Source of the DNA: Sulfurimonas sp.
GTDB taxonomy: Bacteria; Campylobacterota; Campylobacteria; Campylobacterales; Sulfurimonadaceae
DNA: 64,000 nt
Assembly (NCBI RefSeq): GCF_014859695.1
Contig: NZ_JACUTS010000002.1
Coordinates: forward strand, 23,328-87,327
Reading direction: 5' to 3'
The notes under the pieces are model-generated. The model worked only from the letters and a program-made list of their open reading frames with translations. It was not told the origin of the DNA and ran no database searches. Of this stretch, positions 40,899 to 49,914 are shown in pieces. Positions within the stretch are counted from its first letter, which is position 1. Each line of letters starts with the position of its first letter. The translations under genes and the position numbers were made by a program.

Positions 40899-41065
40899 AG
40901 AATAGCTCCAAAATGTCAAACATAGCCGCGATTATAGTATAGAATCTCTTAAATTTAAGTATATGATTTTTTTAAAATATTTAAAGCTCAAAGTTTCTTT
41001 TGCTATAATAACGTTACTTCAAGGGAGCTCTTAAAACCCTTAAAACTAAGATTTGAAAGACTTTT

Positions 41066-42685
41066 ATGGATTCAGCACTTTTGTACATTGTTATGGCTCT
41101 AGGTATCTCCACGGTGTTAAATCTGTTTTTAAAGCGTTTTGGCATTTCGCAGATAATAGGCTACATATTTACCGGTACTATTATGGTTTATGCACTCGAT
41201 TTAAGGTACATGAACGACTCGGCAACTCTAGAGCATATAGGAGAATTTGGTATAGTTTTTTTGATGTTTACGATAGGTCTTGAGATATCCTTGGCTAAGA
41301 TGAACAGCATGAGAAAAGAGATATTTTTCAATGGCTTTTTGCAGGTTGGATTTACCGCCTTGGTTGTTTACGCTATAAGCCACTATCTCTTTTCGCTTGA
41401 GTCAACTTCTGCTCTTATCCTCTCGCTTGCTTTTGCCCTCTCTTCCACCGCCGTGGTTCTTAGTTACTTAAAGAGTTCAAAAGAGATACACAACCCCTAC
41501 GGTCAGCGTGCGACAGGGATACTTATATTTCAAGATATTGCCGTTATTCCAATCCTTATCCTTTTGGGATTTTTGATTAGCAAGGGCGATCAATCAGTAC
41601 TTCTCATAGTTAGAGACACATTTATAAGTGCCGTTTTTGTTATCGGTTTTATGTTTATCGTTGGAAAAAAAGTCATGACTTGGCTTCTGCACTTCTCGGC
41701 TTCAAGCGAAGTTGATGAGCTTTTTATGGGTTCGGTTCTTTTTATAGTCGTCTCTGCTGCACTTTTAGCTTCCTACATGGGCTTTACATACTCTTTAGGG
41801 GCATTTGTTGCGGGGATGATTATAGCTGAGACAAAGTACCACCATAAAGTGGAATCGGACATTGCGCCCTTTAAAGATATACTCCTTGGAACATTCTTTA
41901 TCGTTGTGGGCATGAAGGTAGATGTTCTCTTTTTTATCGACAACTTCTGGCTTATTGTCGGTATCTTTTTGCTTGTTTTGGTTTTAAAGACCATTATTAC
42001 CTATCTTGTAGTGCGAATCACATCTTCACATGTGCTCTCCTTAAAAACAGCACTTGCAATCTCACAGGTTGGAGAGTTCTCTTTTGTTATCTTTGCGGTT
42101 GCAAGCATGGGCGGTCTTTTGGAGAAGGAGCTTGAGTCTCTTTTCGTTCTTGTGGTTATCTTCTCAATGGTAGTGACTCCGTTTTTTATCTCAAGAATCA
42201 ACAGATTTGTAAGCTATGTAAGCCGTCATCAATATCTGGGGCTTAACACCTCCGCATTTATATCCAGAAAGAACCATGTAATCGTCTGCGGCTACAGTAC
42301 CATCGGTAAATTTGTCGCCAAAAATCTTGATGTGCTTGGTGCTCCGTATGTCATAATCGACAACAACCCAAAGCATGTTCAAGAGGCACTATCCGCAGGT
42401 AAAGAGGCATATTTGGGAGATATGTCAAAACTCTCACTCTTAGAAGCACTCCATGCAGAGAGTTCGGCGGCAATTATAGTGACGCTTGATAATATAGAGA
42501 AAAAAAGAGCGATTTGCGAGGCTGTTTTAAAACATACGAAAGATATCAACCTGATAGTAAAAGTCGCTACGCTTGAAGATAAGGAGAATCTTCAAGATTT
42601 GGATATTACATCCATTGTAGATACCAAAGTAGAAGTTGGACGCTTGCTTGTTGAGAAAATGATTACATGTAAGATGAGATATTAA
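41066..42685 (+). CDS. CPA2-type K+/H+ antiporter with TrkA-N domain (KefB-like)
   Basis: Multi-TM with Na_H_exchanger motifs (GIVFLMFTIGLEIS, LALSSTAVVLSYL, QDIAVIPIL) and C-terminal HVIVCGYSTIGKFVAKNLD. Confidence 0.93.
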   Translation: MDSALLYIVMALGISTVLNLFLKRFGISQIIGYIFTGTIMVYALDLRYMNDSATLEHIGEFGIVFLMFTIGLEISLAKMNSMRKEIFFNGFLQVGFTALVVYAISHYLFSLESTSALILSLAFALSSTAVVLSYLKSSKEIHNPYGQRATGILIFQDIAVIPILILLGFLISKGDQSVLLIVRDTFISAVFVIGFMFIVGKKVMTWLLHFSASSEVDELFMGSVLFIVVSAALLASYMGFTYSLGAFVAGMIIAETKYHHKVESDIAPFKDILLGTFFIVVGMKVDVLFFIDNFWLIVGIFLLVLVLKTIITYLVVRITSSHVLSLKTALAISQVGEFSFVIFAVASMGGLLEKELESLFVLVVIFSMVVTPFFISRINRFVSYVSRHQYLGLNTSAFISRKNHVIVCGYSTIGKFVAKNLDVLGAPYVIIDNNPKHVQEALSAGKEAYLGDMSKLSLLEALHAESSAAIIVTLDNIEKKRAICEAVLKHTKDINLIVKVATLEDKENLQDLDITSIVDTKVEVGRLLVEKMITCKMRY

Positions 42686-42691
42686 AACAAT

Positions 42692-43519
42692 ATGAAAAAT
42701 GCTTATATTACAGATTTGGATCACACTTTTTTGCGAACCGATTTGTCTGTAAGCCTTTTTACAAAAGAGATATGGAACGGTTTTGGAGTTGATTCTATCC
42801 TTAGTATAGCAACCGCAAGGACATATAAAAAGACGGCGCAGTTTTTAAAAGATGTAGATGTCAACGCTCCCATGATACTGCTTGATGGCGCATTGATAGC
42901 TACCATGGAGAAAAAGATAATCGGCACAAAGTTTATAAACAAAGAGGTCGGCGATGCAGTGATAGATGAGGGCGCAAAGTTCGGCATCTACCCTTTTGTT
43001 CTCTCTTTGGCAGATAAAAATCTGAGTGAAGCTTTCTCCTACTCTACAGTCTTAAACGTATATCAAACAAAGATTCTTAAAAACTACAAAAAAGATGAGT
43101 ATCATCATCAAGAGAAAAATCTTCGCGCCATGAGTGACAATTTTAAGATTGTATATTTTGGTGAAGAGGAGCTTTTAAGAAGAGTCGCATCGCATCTTAG
43201 AGGAGTTTTTGGAGACACGCTTAAGTATATTTTGGCTCCAGAAGCCTATGCAGGCTGCTACTTTTTGACGCTGCTTCACAAAGATGCGGACAAATCACAT
43301 GGCATACGAAGCGTTAGCGAAGCAATAGGCTTTGACTTAAAGAGGTTGAGTGTTTTTGGAGACAACTTTAATGATATAGGCATGTTTGAGTTAGCGGGAA
43401 CATCCATTGCGGTAGCAAATGCGCAAGAGGGCGTAAAAAAGGCGGCAAAAATAGTTCTGCCGCATACAAATGATGAAGACGGCGTTGCAAACTATCTTAA
43501 AGGGCTTAAAAATGTCTAA
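42692..43519 (+). CDS. HAD-superfamily (Cof/IIB-type) hydrolase
   Basis: ITDLDHTFLRTDLSVS; LLDGALIA; FGDNFNDIGMFELAGTSIAVANA. Confidence 0.88.
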   Translation: MKNAYITDLDHTFLRTDLSVSLFTKEIWNGFGVDSILSIATARTYKKTAQFLKDVDVNAPMILLDGALIATMEKKIIGTKFINKEVGDAVIDEGAKFGIYPFVLSLADKNLSEAFSYSTVLNVYQTKILKNYKKDEYHHQEKNLRAMSDNFKIVYFGEEELLRRVASHLRGVFGDTLKYILAPEAYAGCYFLTLLHKDADKSHGIRSVSEAIGFDLKRLSVFGDNFNDIGMFELAGTSIAVANAQEGVKKAAKIVLPHTNDEDGVANYLKGLKNV

Positions 43520-44777
43520 CAAAACATCGTTCCTTCCAATGGTTATCATAGGGGTTCTCTTTTTTATTTTCGGCTTTGTTACATGGCTAAACGGTTCGCT
43601 TATCCCATTTTTAAAGGTTATCTGCGACCTTAACGAGTTTGAGGCTCTTTTTGTGACTTTCGTCTTCTATATAGCCTATACGGTTATGGCTCTGCCGATG
43701 TCTTACGTGATTGAAAAAATAGGGTATAAAAACTCAATGGCACTCGGCTTGGCGATTATGACAGTTGGGAGCCTTCTCTTTATACCCGCAGCGCAGAGGG
43801 AGAGTTTTACACTTTTCTTGATAGCTCTTTTTGCTCTTGGGTCGGGTCTTACTATCTTGCAGACTGCATCAAACCCCTACATAGTCTGCATAGGACCAAT
43901 AGAGAGCGCGGCGATGCGTATAAGTATTATGGGGCTTATAAACAAGGGAGCAGGGGTTATCGCACCACTTCTCTTTACCGCATTTATACTCTCAGGGATA
44001 GGTTCGTTGGAGGATCTCTCTGCCGAGTCAAAAGAGGAGCTTGCTTCAAAGCTTATAGCTCCATACATTGTTATGGCACTGCTGCTTAGCTCTCTTATCA
44101 TCCTTGTGAAGTTCTCCAAGCTTCCCGAACTTGAGTTTGAAAAAGATGAAGCCGAGGAACAAAAGAGTATTTTTGCGTTTCCACGCGTGGTTTTGGGTGC
44201 ATCCGCACTCTTTTTCTATGTAGGCATAGAGGTTATGGCGGGAGACACCATCGGACTTTACGGACAGCATTTAGGCTTAACAAATGTTACCGCCCTAACC
44301 TCTTATGTAATGTCTTTTATGGTGATTGGGTATGCGCTGGGTGTCGCACTCATACCGAAATATCTCTCACAAGAGCGCGCGCTCATAGGCTCTGCACTTT
44401 TTGGAATACTCTTTTTGCTCGGCGTAGTGCTCTCATCTCAAAGCCACGGAATTTCAGAGGTTTTATGGGGATGGAGCGGCATTAGAACTCTTCCAAATAC
44501 CGTGACTTTTGTAGCATTTTTAGGGTTTGCAAATGCTCTTGTATGGCCGACGATCTGGCCGCTTGCACTTGAGGGTTTGGGAAAGCGCACTGCACAAGCA
44601 AGCGCTCTTTTGATTATGGCTATAGCAGGCGGTGCGATCCTTCCGCTTATATTTGGAAAGATATCTTACGTCAGCGGAGATATGCAGTCAACATACCTTA
44701 TGGGGATAATCTGTTATCTCTTTATACTACTTTACGCTCTTAGATGGCATAAGATAAAGTCTTGGGATGAGTTGTGA
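43512..44777 (+). CDS. MFS sugar transporter (FucP/GluP-like)
   Basis: GFVTWLNGSLIPFLKVICDLNEFEALFVTFVFYIAYTVMALP; LQTASNPYIVCIGP; start MSNKTSFLPM at 43512 rather than track start 43470. Confidence 0.9.
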   Translation: MSNKTSFLPMVIIGVLFFIFGFVTWLNGSLIPFLKVICDLNEFEALFVTFVFYIAYTVMALPMSYVIEKIGYKNSMALGLAIMTVGSLLFIPAAQRESFTLFLIALFALGSGLTILQTASNPYIVCIGPIESAAMRISIMGLINKGAGVIAPLLFTAFILSGIGSLEDLSAESKEELASKLIAPYIVMALLLSSLIILVKFSKLPELEFEKDEAEEQKSIFAFPRVVLGASALFFYVGIEVMAGDTIGLYGQHLGLTNVTALTSYVMSFMVIGYALGVALIPKYLSQERALIGSALFGILFLLGVVLSSQSHGISEVLWGWSGIRTLPNTVTFVAFLGFANALVWPTIWPLALEGLGKRTAQASALLIMAIAGGAILPLIFGKISYVSGDMQSTYLMGIICYLFILLYALRWHKIKSWDEL

Positions 44778-45610
44778 TAACTCACAAAAAACTGCCAAAC
44801 GGCTTTGCTTATATTGAGATAAAAAACTCTGCCGCAGAGGCAAAAATAGCGCTTCAGGGCGCACATCTGTTTCACTATGCAAGAGTAGGGGAAGAGCCTA
44901 TTTTATGGCTTAGCGAAGTGAGCGATTTTGAGCTAGGAAAAGCTATCCGTGGAGGAGTTCCGATCTGCTGGCCATGGTTTGGTTTTAATGAAGACAGAAC
45001 TCTGCCGCAGCACGGCTTTGCAAGAGTCTCTTTGTGGGAGTTTGTCTGCAGTGATGAGTCGGACGAGAAGAGAACAACTTTGACTTTTAGGCTGACTCAC
45101 AATAAAAAAACGCTTCAGATGTGGCACTATAAGTTTGAGCTTGAGTTGCATGTAACTATCTCAGACAAGCTGACTATGGAACTTAAAACGACAAATATAG
45201 ATGACAAAGAGTTTGAGATTACACAAGCGCTTCATACCTATTTTAAAGTTTCGCATATCTCTAATGTGAGTGTCAAGGGGTTTAATAAAAACCCCTATCT
45301 TGATGCCCTGACATACAAAAATAAGGTGCAAGATGGAGATATAACCTTCAATCAAGAGGTTGACAGAGTTTACCAAGAGGTTGATGGCATAATCGTTTTA
45401 AAAGATAAAAAGAGAGAGATTAGCATAAACAACGACGGCTCATCTTCCGTGGTTGTTTGGAATCCGTGGATAGAAAAAACTTTAAGAATGAGCGCAATGA
45501 AAAAAGATGCCTACGAGAATATGCTCTGCATAGAGTCAGCAAACGCCTTTGATGATGTGAGAGTTGTAAAGCCCCAAAAATCCCATACGCTAAAAGCCAC
45601 AATTTTTTAA
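44774..45610 (+). CDS. Aldose-1-epimerase-like D-hexose-6-phosphate mutarotase (YeaD family)
   Basis: KAIRGGVPICWPWFGF, LPQHGFARVSLWE, ALHTYFKVSHISNVSV; 4-bp overlap with MFS gene. Confidence 0.9.
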   Translation: MITHKKLPNGFAYIEIKNSAAEAKIALQGAHLFHYARVGEEPILWLSEVSDFELGKAIRGGVPICWPWFGFNEDRTLPQHGFARVSLWEFVCSDESDEKRTTLTFRLTHNKKTLQMWHYKFELELHVTISDKLTMELKTTNIDDKEFEITQALHTYFKVSHISNVSVKGFNKNPYLDALTYKNKVQDGDITFNQEVDRVYQEVDGIIVLKDKKREISINNDGSSSVVVWNPWIEKTLRMSAMKKDAYENMLCIESANAFDDVRVVKPQKSHTLKATIF

Positions 45611-45736
45611 TAAAATAAAATTTAACAAAGATAGTAGATTTTATTGTCTATAAATATTTAAGAGAAAAAGAATAAAGTATAGTTGTGGGAAAAGCGTTTA
45701 TGGTTAAATGTAATTTTTACAAATTCCTAGTAGGAG

Positions 45737-45994
45737 ATGAGAATGAAAGCTTCATCAAGAAGAGTTTTTTTCAGATATATGGCTATACTTGGGCTTGTAA
45801 CATGGGGTGCTTCTCCTCTTTTAGCAAAAGGAACAAAAGAGAAGACTATGTATCAGGATAGTCCAAAAGATGGTAAAAAATGTATAGACTGTCTCCATTT
45901 TTTACCAGAAACAAACGAGTGTAAAATAGTAGAGGGTTCCATAAGTCCAGATGGCTGGTGTGTACTCTATTTTAAAGACACGAGAAAAAAATAA
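45737..45994 (+). CDS. High-potential iron-sulfur protein (HiPIP) with Tat signal
   Basis: SSRRVFFRYMAILGL leader; KKCIDCLHFLPETNECKIVEGSISPDGWCVLYF matches the four-Cys HiPIP pattern. Confidence 0.85.
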   Translation: MRMKASSRRVFFRYMAILGLVTWGASPLLAKGTKEKTMYQDSPKDGKKCIDCLHFLPETNECKIVEGSISPDGWCVLYFKDTRKK

Positions 45995-46000
45995 CTATTC

Positions 46001-46978
46001 TTATTTGTTAAGCATAGTATGTGCATCATACGCAAGACGCATAACTCCGATAGCGTAGTTTGAGGAGTTATTGTAGCGCATTATTTTTTTGGCATAAGCT
46101 CTTAGATATTGGAGCTCTTCCTTGTCACATGCAAAACAGTCGTATGTTTTGTCTGCTTTAGAACTTTTCTCATAAACAAGCGAAGCGTTCTCATTTTCAA
46201 ACTCATAATCGTACCATTTGGATTCAATGCTTACGATATCAGGTATTTTGCTCCACTCTATCAGCTCTGTAAATTCTGCTTTTTGGCGTAAAAAATTAGC
46301 TGTAGAGACGATGGCATCTTCCATTTTTGTCAAATCTGCAATTTCTGTTTTATACCCATGAGCATATATAAAACTGTTTGGCATAAACTGTGGAATTCCA
46401 ACTGCTCCTGCGTAAGAGCTTGGCAGGGTGCACTCTTCGGGTGTTACTTCTTTTTTGTAGCAGTGGGTAATTATGGAAGCCATGTTTGTTTTGCCCATAT
46501 TTAGAAGCCACTTCTCTCTAGGGCTGTTTGGCTCTGTTCTGACGACCAAAGTGTTAAAGACAATAAATGCGTCATGGGTCGGCTTTATCTTTCCAAGCCT
46601 TGTCTCTTTGATCAAAATAGCGGCAATTATCTCACGGTTTACGCCATATTTTTGCTCTGCAAAATCATAAACCTCACTATACTCTTTGAGATGCTCAACC
46701 ATATCGGGCACATACTTTACAAGCACGTTGTTTGCTTTTTTCTCATTTTTTTTATGGGTTGTAATGTATTTTGGCTGAAGATATTTATAGCTAATCTCAT
46801 CAAACTTTTTTGTCTTAAAGTAAGAGAGCAAAAACTTGTTTGCATACTCATATGAGACACCGTTTTTGACGGCACTGTTGCAGACATCTATATAATCTTT
46901 GTTTTTAAATTCGCAGTTGTCATATTTCGCAAACAGCAATGTTCCCAGAGAAAGTATAAAAAATATTTTAAACATCAT
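46001..46978 (-). CDS. Lytic murein transglycosylase (MltB/SLT family)
   Basis: Signal peptide; KYGVNREIIAAILIKETRLG; SYAGAVGIPQFMPNSFIYAHGY. Confidence 0.92.
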   Translation of the reverse strand: MMFKIFFILSLGTLLFAKYDNCEFKNKDYIDVCNSAVKNGVSYEYANKFLLSYFKTKKFDEISYKYLQPKYITTHKKNEKKANNVLVKYVPDMVEHLKEYSEVYDFAEQKYGVNREIIAAILIKETRLGKIKPTHDAFIVFNTLVVRTEPNSPREKWLLNMGKTNMASIITHCYKKEVTPEECTLPSSYAGAVGIPQFMPNSFIYAHGYKTEIADLTKMEDAIVSTANFLRQKAEFTELIEWSKIPDIVSIESKWYDYEFENENASLVYEKSSKADKTYDCFACDKEELQYLRAYAKKIMRYNNSSNYAIGVMRLAYDAHTMLNK

Positions 46979-47084
46979 AAACCCTTTTTTTTATTGGTTT
47001 TAGTATAGCATGTTAAACCAAATCCTATTTTAGGTAATAAAAATATTTGTTATAATTTCAAAAAAATTTAAAATAGGAATAGAG

Positions 47085-47231
47085 ATGGAAGTAGATAAGG
47101 CTTGCGACAATAAAATATGTATGAAAAGCGATGAGTGCGCAAGATATCACTCATATTTAGAGGGAAACAAAGATTATAAGACCTTTAAAGGCACAGAGGT
47201 AAAAGGGTGCGGGCAGTTTATACAGAAGTAG
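47085..47231 (+). CDS. Small Cys-rich protein (48 aa)
   Basis: Manual translation MEVDKACDNKICMKSDECARYHSYLEGNKDYKTFKGTEVKGCGQFIQK; TATAAT and AGGAATAGAG upstream; 3' end overlaps murU-like gene on opposite strand. Confidence 0.6.
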   Translation: MEVDKACDNKICMKSDECARYHSYLEGNKDYKTFKGTEVKGCGQFIQK

Positions 47232-47880
47232 CATTTATCTCTTTAAGTCTTTGCGGCGTGCCTATGTCATACCATCTTCCGTCATAGAGAGAGCCGCCTA
47301 CTTTGCCCTTCTCTACCGCCTCTCTAAGCGGTGGTGCAAGCGGCATCTTTTGATTTTGTAAGCCCTCAAAAAGTTTAGCAGAGTAGTACCCGATACCTGA
47401 AAACGTAAATCTTCTTTTTGTATCGTTGCTAACCCTGTTTTTATATAGTGCAAAGTCCCCATCTGGATTATGTTTTGGATTTGGAACTAAGATAAGATGA
47501 GCCAAGTCATCCCTTAAGTTAAAACCTGTTTCAAACTCATAGTCGCACCAGATATCGCTGTTTACTACTAAAAACATCTCACTCTCTATAAGAGGCAGAG
47601 CGTTTATAATCCCGCCGGCACTCTCTAGCGCCCCGCTTTGCCTCTCATCCGAGTAGAGCAGGTTGACTCCCCACTCTGAACCGTCGCCCAAACTCTTCTC
47701 TATCATGTCGCCTAAATGGTCTATATTGATTATTATTTCGCTAAAGCCAAGAGAAGCAAGCCTCTCTATATGCCAAACAATAAGACTTTTGCCGTGAACT
47801 TTTAAAAGTGGTTTTGGAGTTTTATCGCTAAGCGGACGCATTCTCTCCCCGCGTCCTGCCGCCAAAATCATGGCTTTCAT
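47218..47880 (-). CDS. murU: MurNAc-1-phosphate uridylyltransferase-like nucleotidyltransferase (MurU)
   Basis: MKAMILAAGRGERMRPLSDKTPKPLLKVHGKSLI; context adjacent to amgK/anmK/nagZ. Confidence 0.87.
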   Translation of the reverse strand: MKAMILAAGRGERMRPLSDKTPKPLLKVHGKSLIVWHIERLASLGFSEIIINIDHLGDMIEKSLGDGSEWGVNLLYSDERQSGALESAGGIINALPLIESEMFLVVNSDIWCDYEFETGFNLRDDLAHLILVPNPKHNPDGDFALYKNRVSNDTKRRFTFSGIGYYSAKLFEGLQNQKMPLAPPLREAVEKGKVGGSLYDGRWYDIGTPQRLKEINATSV

Positions 47881-48824
47881 TTGAGACTGCTTAGAAGTTT
47901 TGCAAACTCTTGTGTTTCTTCATATCTGCTTGCCGTATCTATAACATACTTGAGAGTCAGAGGTATATCTTTTAAATAACCCTCTTTTTTGTCGCGAATA
48001 TATAGACGAGAGAAGATCCCAAGCACTTTTATATGCCTTTGAAGTCCCATAAAATCAAACCATTTTATAAATGTTTCATTGTCCACTTTGAGCCCTTTTT
48101 TGTCACGAAATTCTAGAGCCAGCTCTTTTATGCTTCTTCTGTCATAGGCGACGTAGCAATCTTTTAGCAGCGATACCAAGTCATAGGTAATAGCACCGTT
48201 CATGGCATCTTGATAGTCGATGATGCCGAGTTTATTGTTCTCTTTTAGTATTATGTTTCTTGAGTGAAAATCGCGATGAACAAATGTTTCTTGAGGCTGC
48301 TCAAGAACAGTGTTTGAGATAGTATCAAGGGTGTTTGCTATAAGCTCTTTTTGCGCCTCAGTCGGCTTTACATGAAGATATTTTTGGATGTACCACTCCT
48401 GCATCAAATCCATCTCTACATGTAAGAACTCTTTGTCATAGAGCCGAAGTCCTGCAACATCGGCTTTTTGCATCTTTAAGATAGTGTTCATGGCTTTTGT
48501 GTAGTAAGTTTTAAAGTTGTTTTGATTTAAGATATCCAGATAGTGCTTAGTTCCGAAATCTTCGAGTATCAAGTAGCCATTATCTATATTTTGTTCAAAT
48601 ATTTTAGGCACGCCTACATCTGCGCTTAGAAGTCTTGACGTTACATCGAGAAAGGATTTTAGTGACTCTTTTTCAAGTGAAGAGTCCATTAAAAGTGCCG
48701 TTTTGTTGCCGTCTCGCAGCCTGTAATATTTTCTAAAACTCGCATCTGCTATAGCAGACTCAATTATGTAGTTTTTAAAAGAAGTTGTTTTTAGCCAAGT
48801 TTGGATTTTACTCATAAATAGCAC
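47877..48824 (-). CDS. amgK: Anomeric MurNAc/GlcNAc kinase-like phosphotransferase (AmgK)
   Basis: APH fold: YLILEDFG, FVHRDFHSRNIILKENNKLGIIDYQDAMNGAITYDLVSLLKDCY; overlap with murU. Confidence 0.87.
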   Translation of the reverse strand: MLFMSKIQTWLKTTSFKNYIIESAIADASFRKYYRLRDGNKTALLMDSSLEKESLKSFLDVTSRLLSADVGVPKIFEQNIDNGYLILEDFGTKHYLDILNQNNFKTYYTKAMNTILKMQKADVAGLRLYDKEFLHVEMDLMQEWYIQKYLHVKPTEAQKELIANTLDTISNTVLEQPQETFVHRDFHSRNIILKENNKLGIIDYQDAMNGAITYDLVSLLKDCYVAYDRRSIKELALEFRDKKGLKVDNETFIKWFDFMGLQRHIKVLGIFSRLYIRDKKEGYLKDIPLTLKYVIDTASRYEETQEFAKLLSSLK

Positions 48825-49914
48825 CCAATATAGAATCTTTTGACGCTCCTGTTACGGAGGATAATTTAACACAATTTTTGTGCACTCTCTCATGTGCGAG
48901 CCATGCGAAAGCCATAGCTTCCATAAACTCGCTGCTTACCCCGCACTCATCGCTTGAAACCACTTCCACATCCTTTAGCACACTCCCGATTCTCTGCATA
49001 AGATAGCCGTTTTTAACACCGCCGCCGCATACTATAAGCAGATCTATTTCGTTTTTTTTGACCTCATTTGCGATATTTGAGACTGTTAGTTCCAAGAGCG
49101 TTGCCTGTACATCCCTGTTTTTTATATGCAGAGTGCCGCCCTTTTTCTGCAGAAAAGTCTCAAGCTCTCTCTCAAGCCATGCTCCATTGAAGAGCTCACG
49201 TCCCGTGCTCTTTGGGGCTTTTTTTGAGAAATATGGCTCGCTTAGCATCTGCTCTAATAGCTCAGAGTTTGGAGTTCCTGATTTTGCCCAACTTCCATCC
49301 TCATCAAATGTTGCACCGTTGTAAAGCGAAACCCAGTAATCCATAAGAACATTTCCGCATCCGGTATCATACCCCATGAGATTTTCTCCCAAAATAGACA
49401 GATTTGCCATTCCCCCGATATTTACAACGGCAATCTTACTCTTTAGCCTTGAGAAAATATATTGGTGAAATGCGGGTGCAAAGGGAGCGCCCTGACCGCC
49501 TAACGCCATGTCCTTTCGTCTGAAATCACTAACGACACTAACGCCTGTAATCGCTGTGATAACGTTAGGATTGCCCAGCTGCATGGAGAAGGGATACTCA
49601 CCATCTGGCTCATGCCACAGTGTTTGTCCATGCAGACCGATAGCGGCTATCTGCTCTTTATCTATCTTTTTTTGGGATATAAAACGCTCTAGCGTATCTG
49701 CGTACATTTTTCCAAGGCGCGTATCAAGTTCGCCAATTTGCTTAAGTGTTACAGGGGTCTTTAGCGCTTTTAAAATCTTCTCTTTTATCTCTTTGTCAAA
49801 AGAGTATTTGTCCGAGTGAAGGAGTTCAAAGCTGTGTTCTTTGATTTGGCAGTAGGCAATATCAATGCCGTCAAGACTTGTTCCCGACATTACACCGATG
49901 TAAAATTCACTCAT
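48808..49914 (-). CDS. anmK: Anhydro-N-acetylmuramic acid kinase
   Basis: IGVMSGTSLDGIDIAYC; GLHGQTLWHEP; VNIGGMANLSIL; GYDTGCGNVLMDYW; VCGGGVKNGYLM. Confidence 0.96.
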   Translation of the reverse strand: MSEFYIGVMSGTSLDGIDIAYCQIKEHSFELLHSDKYSFDKEIKEKILKALKTPVTLKQIGELDTRLGKMYADTLERFISQKKIDKEQIAAIGLHGQTLWHEPDGEYPFSMQLGNPNVITAITGVSVVSDFRRKDMALGGQGAPFAPAFHQYIFSRLKSKIAVVNIGGMANLSILGENLMGYDTGCGNVLMDYWVSLYNGATFDEDGSWAKSGTPNSELLEQMLSEPYFSKKAPKSTGRELFNGAWLERELETFLQKKGGTLHIKNRDVQATLLELTVSNIANEVKKNEIDLLIVCGGGVKNGYLMQRIGSVLKDVEVVSSDECGVSSEFMEAMAFAWLAHERVHKNCVKLSSVTGASKDSILGAIYE

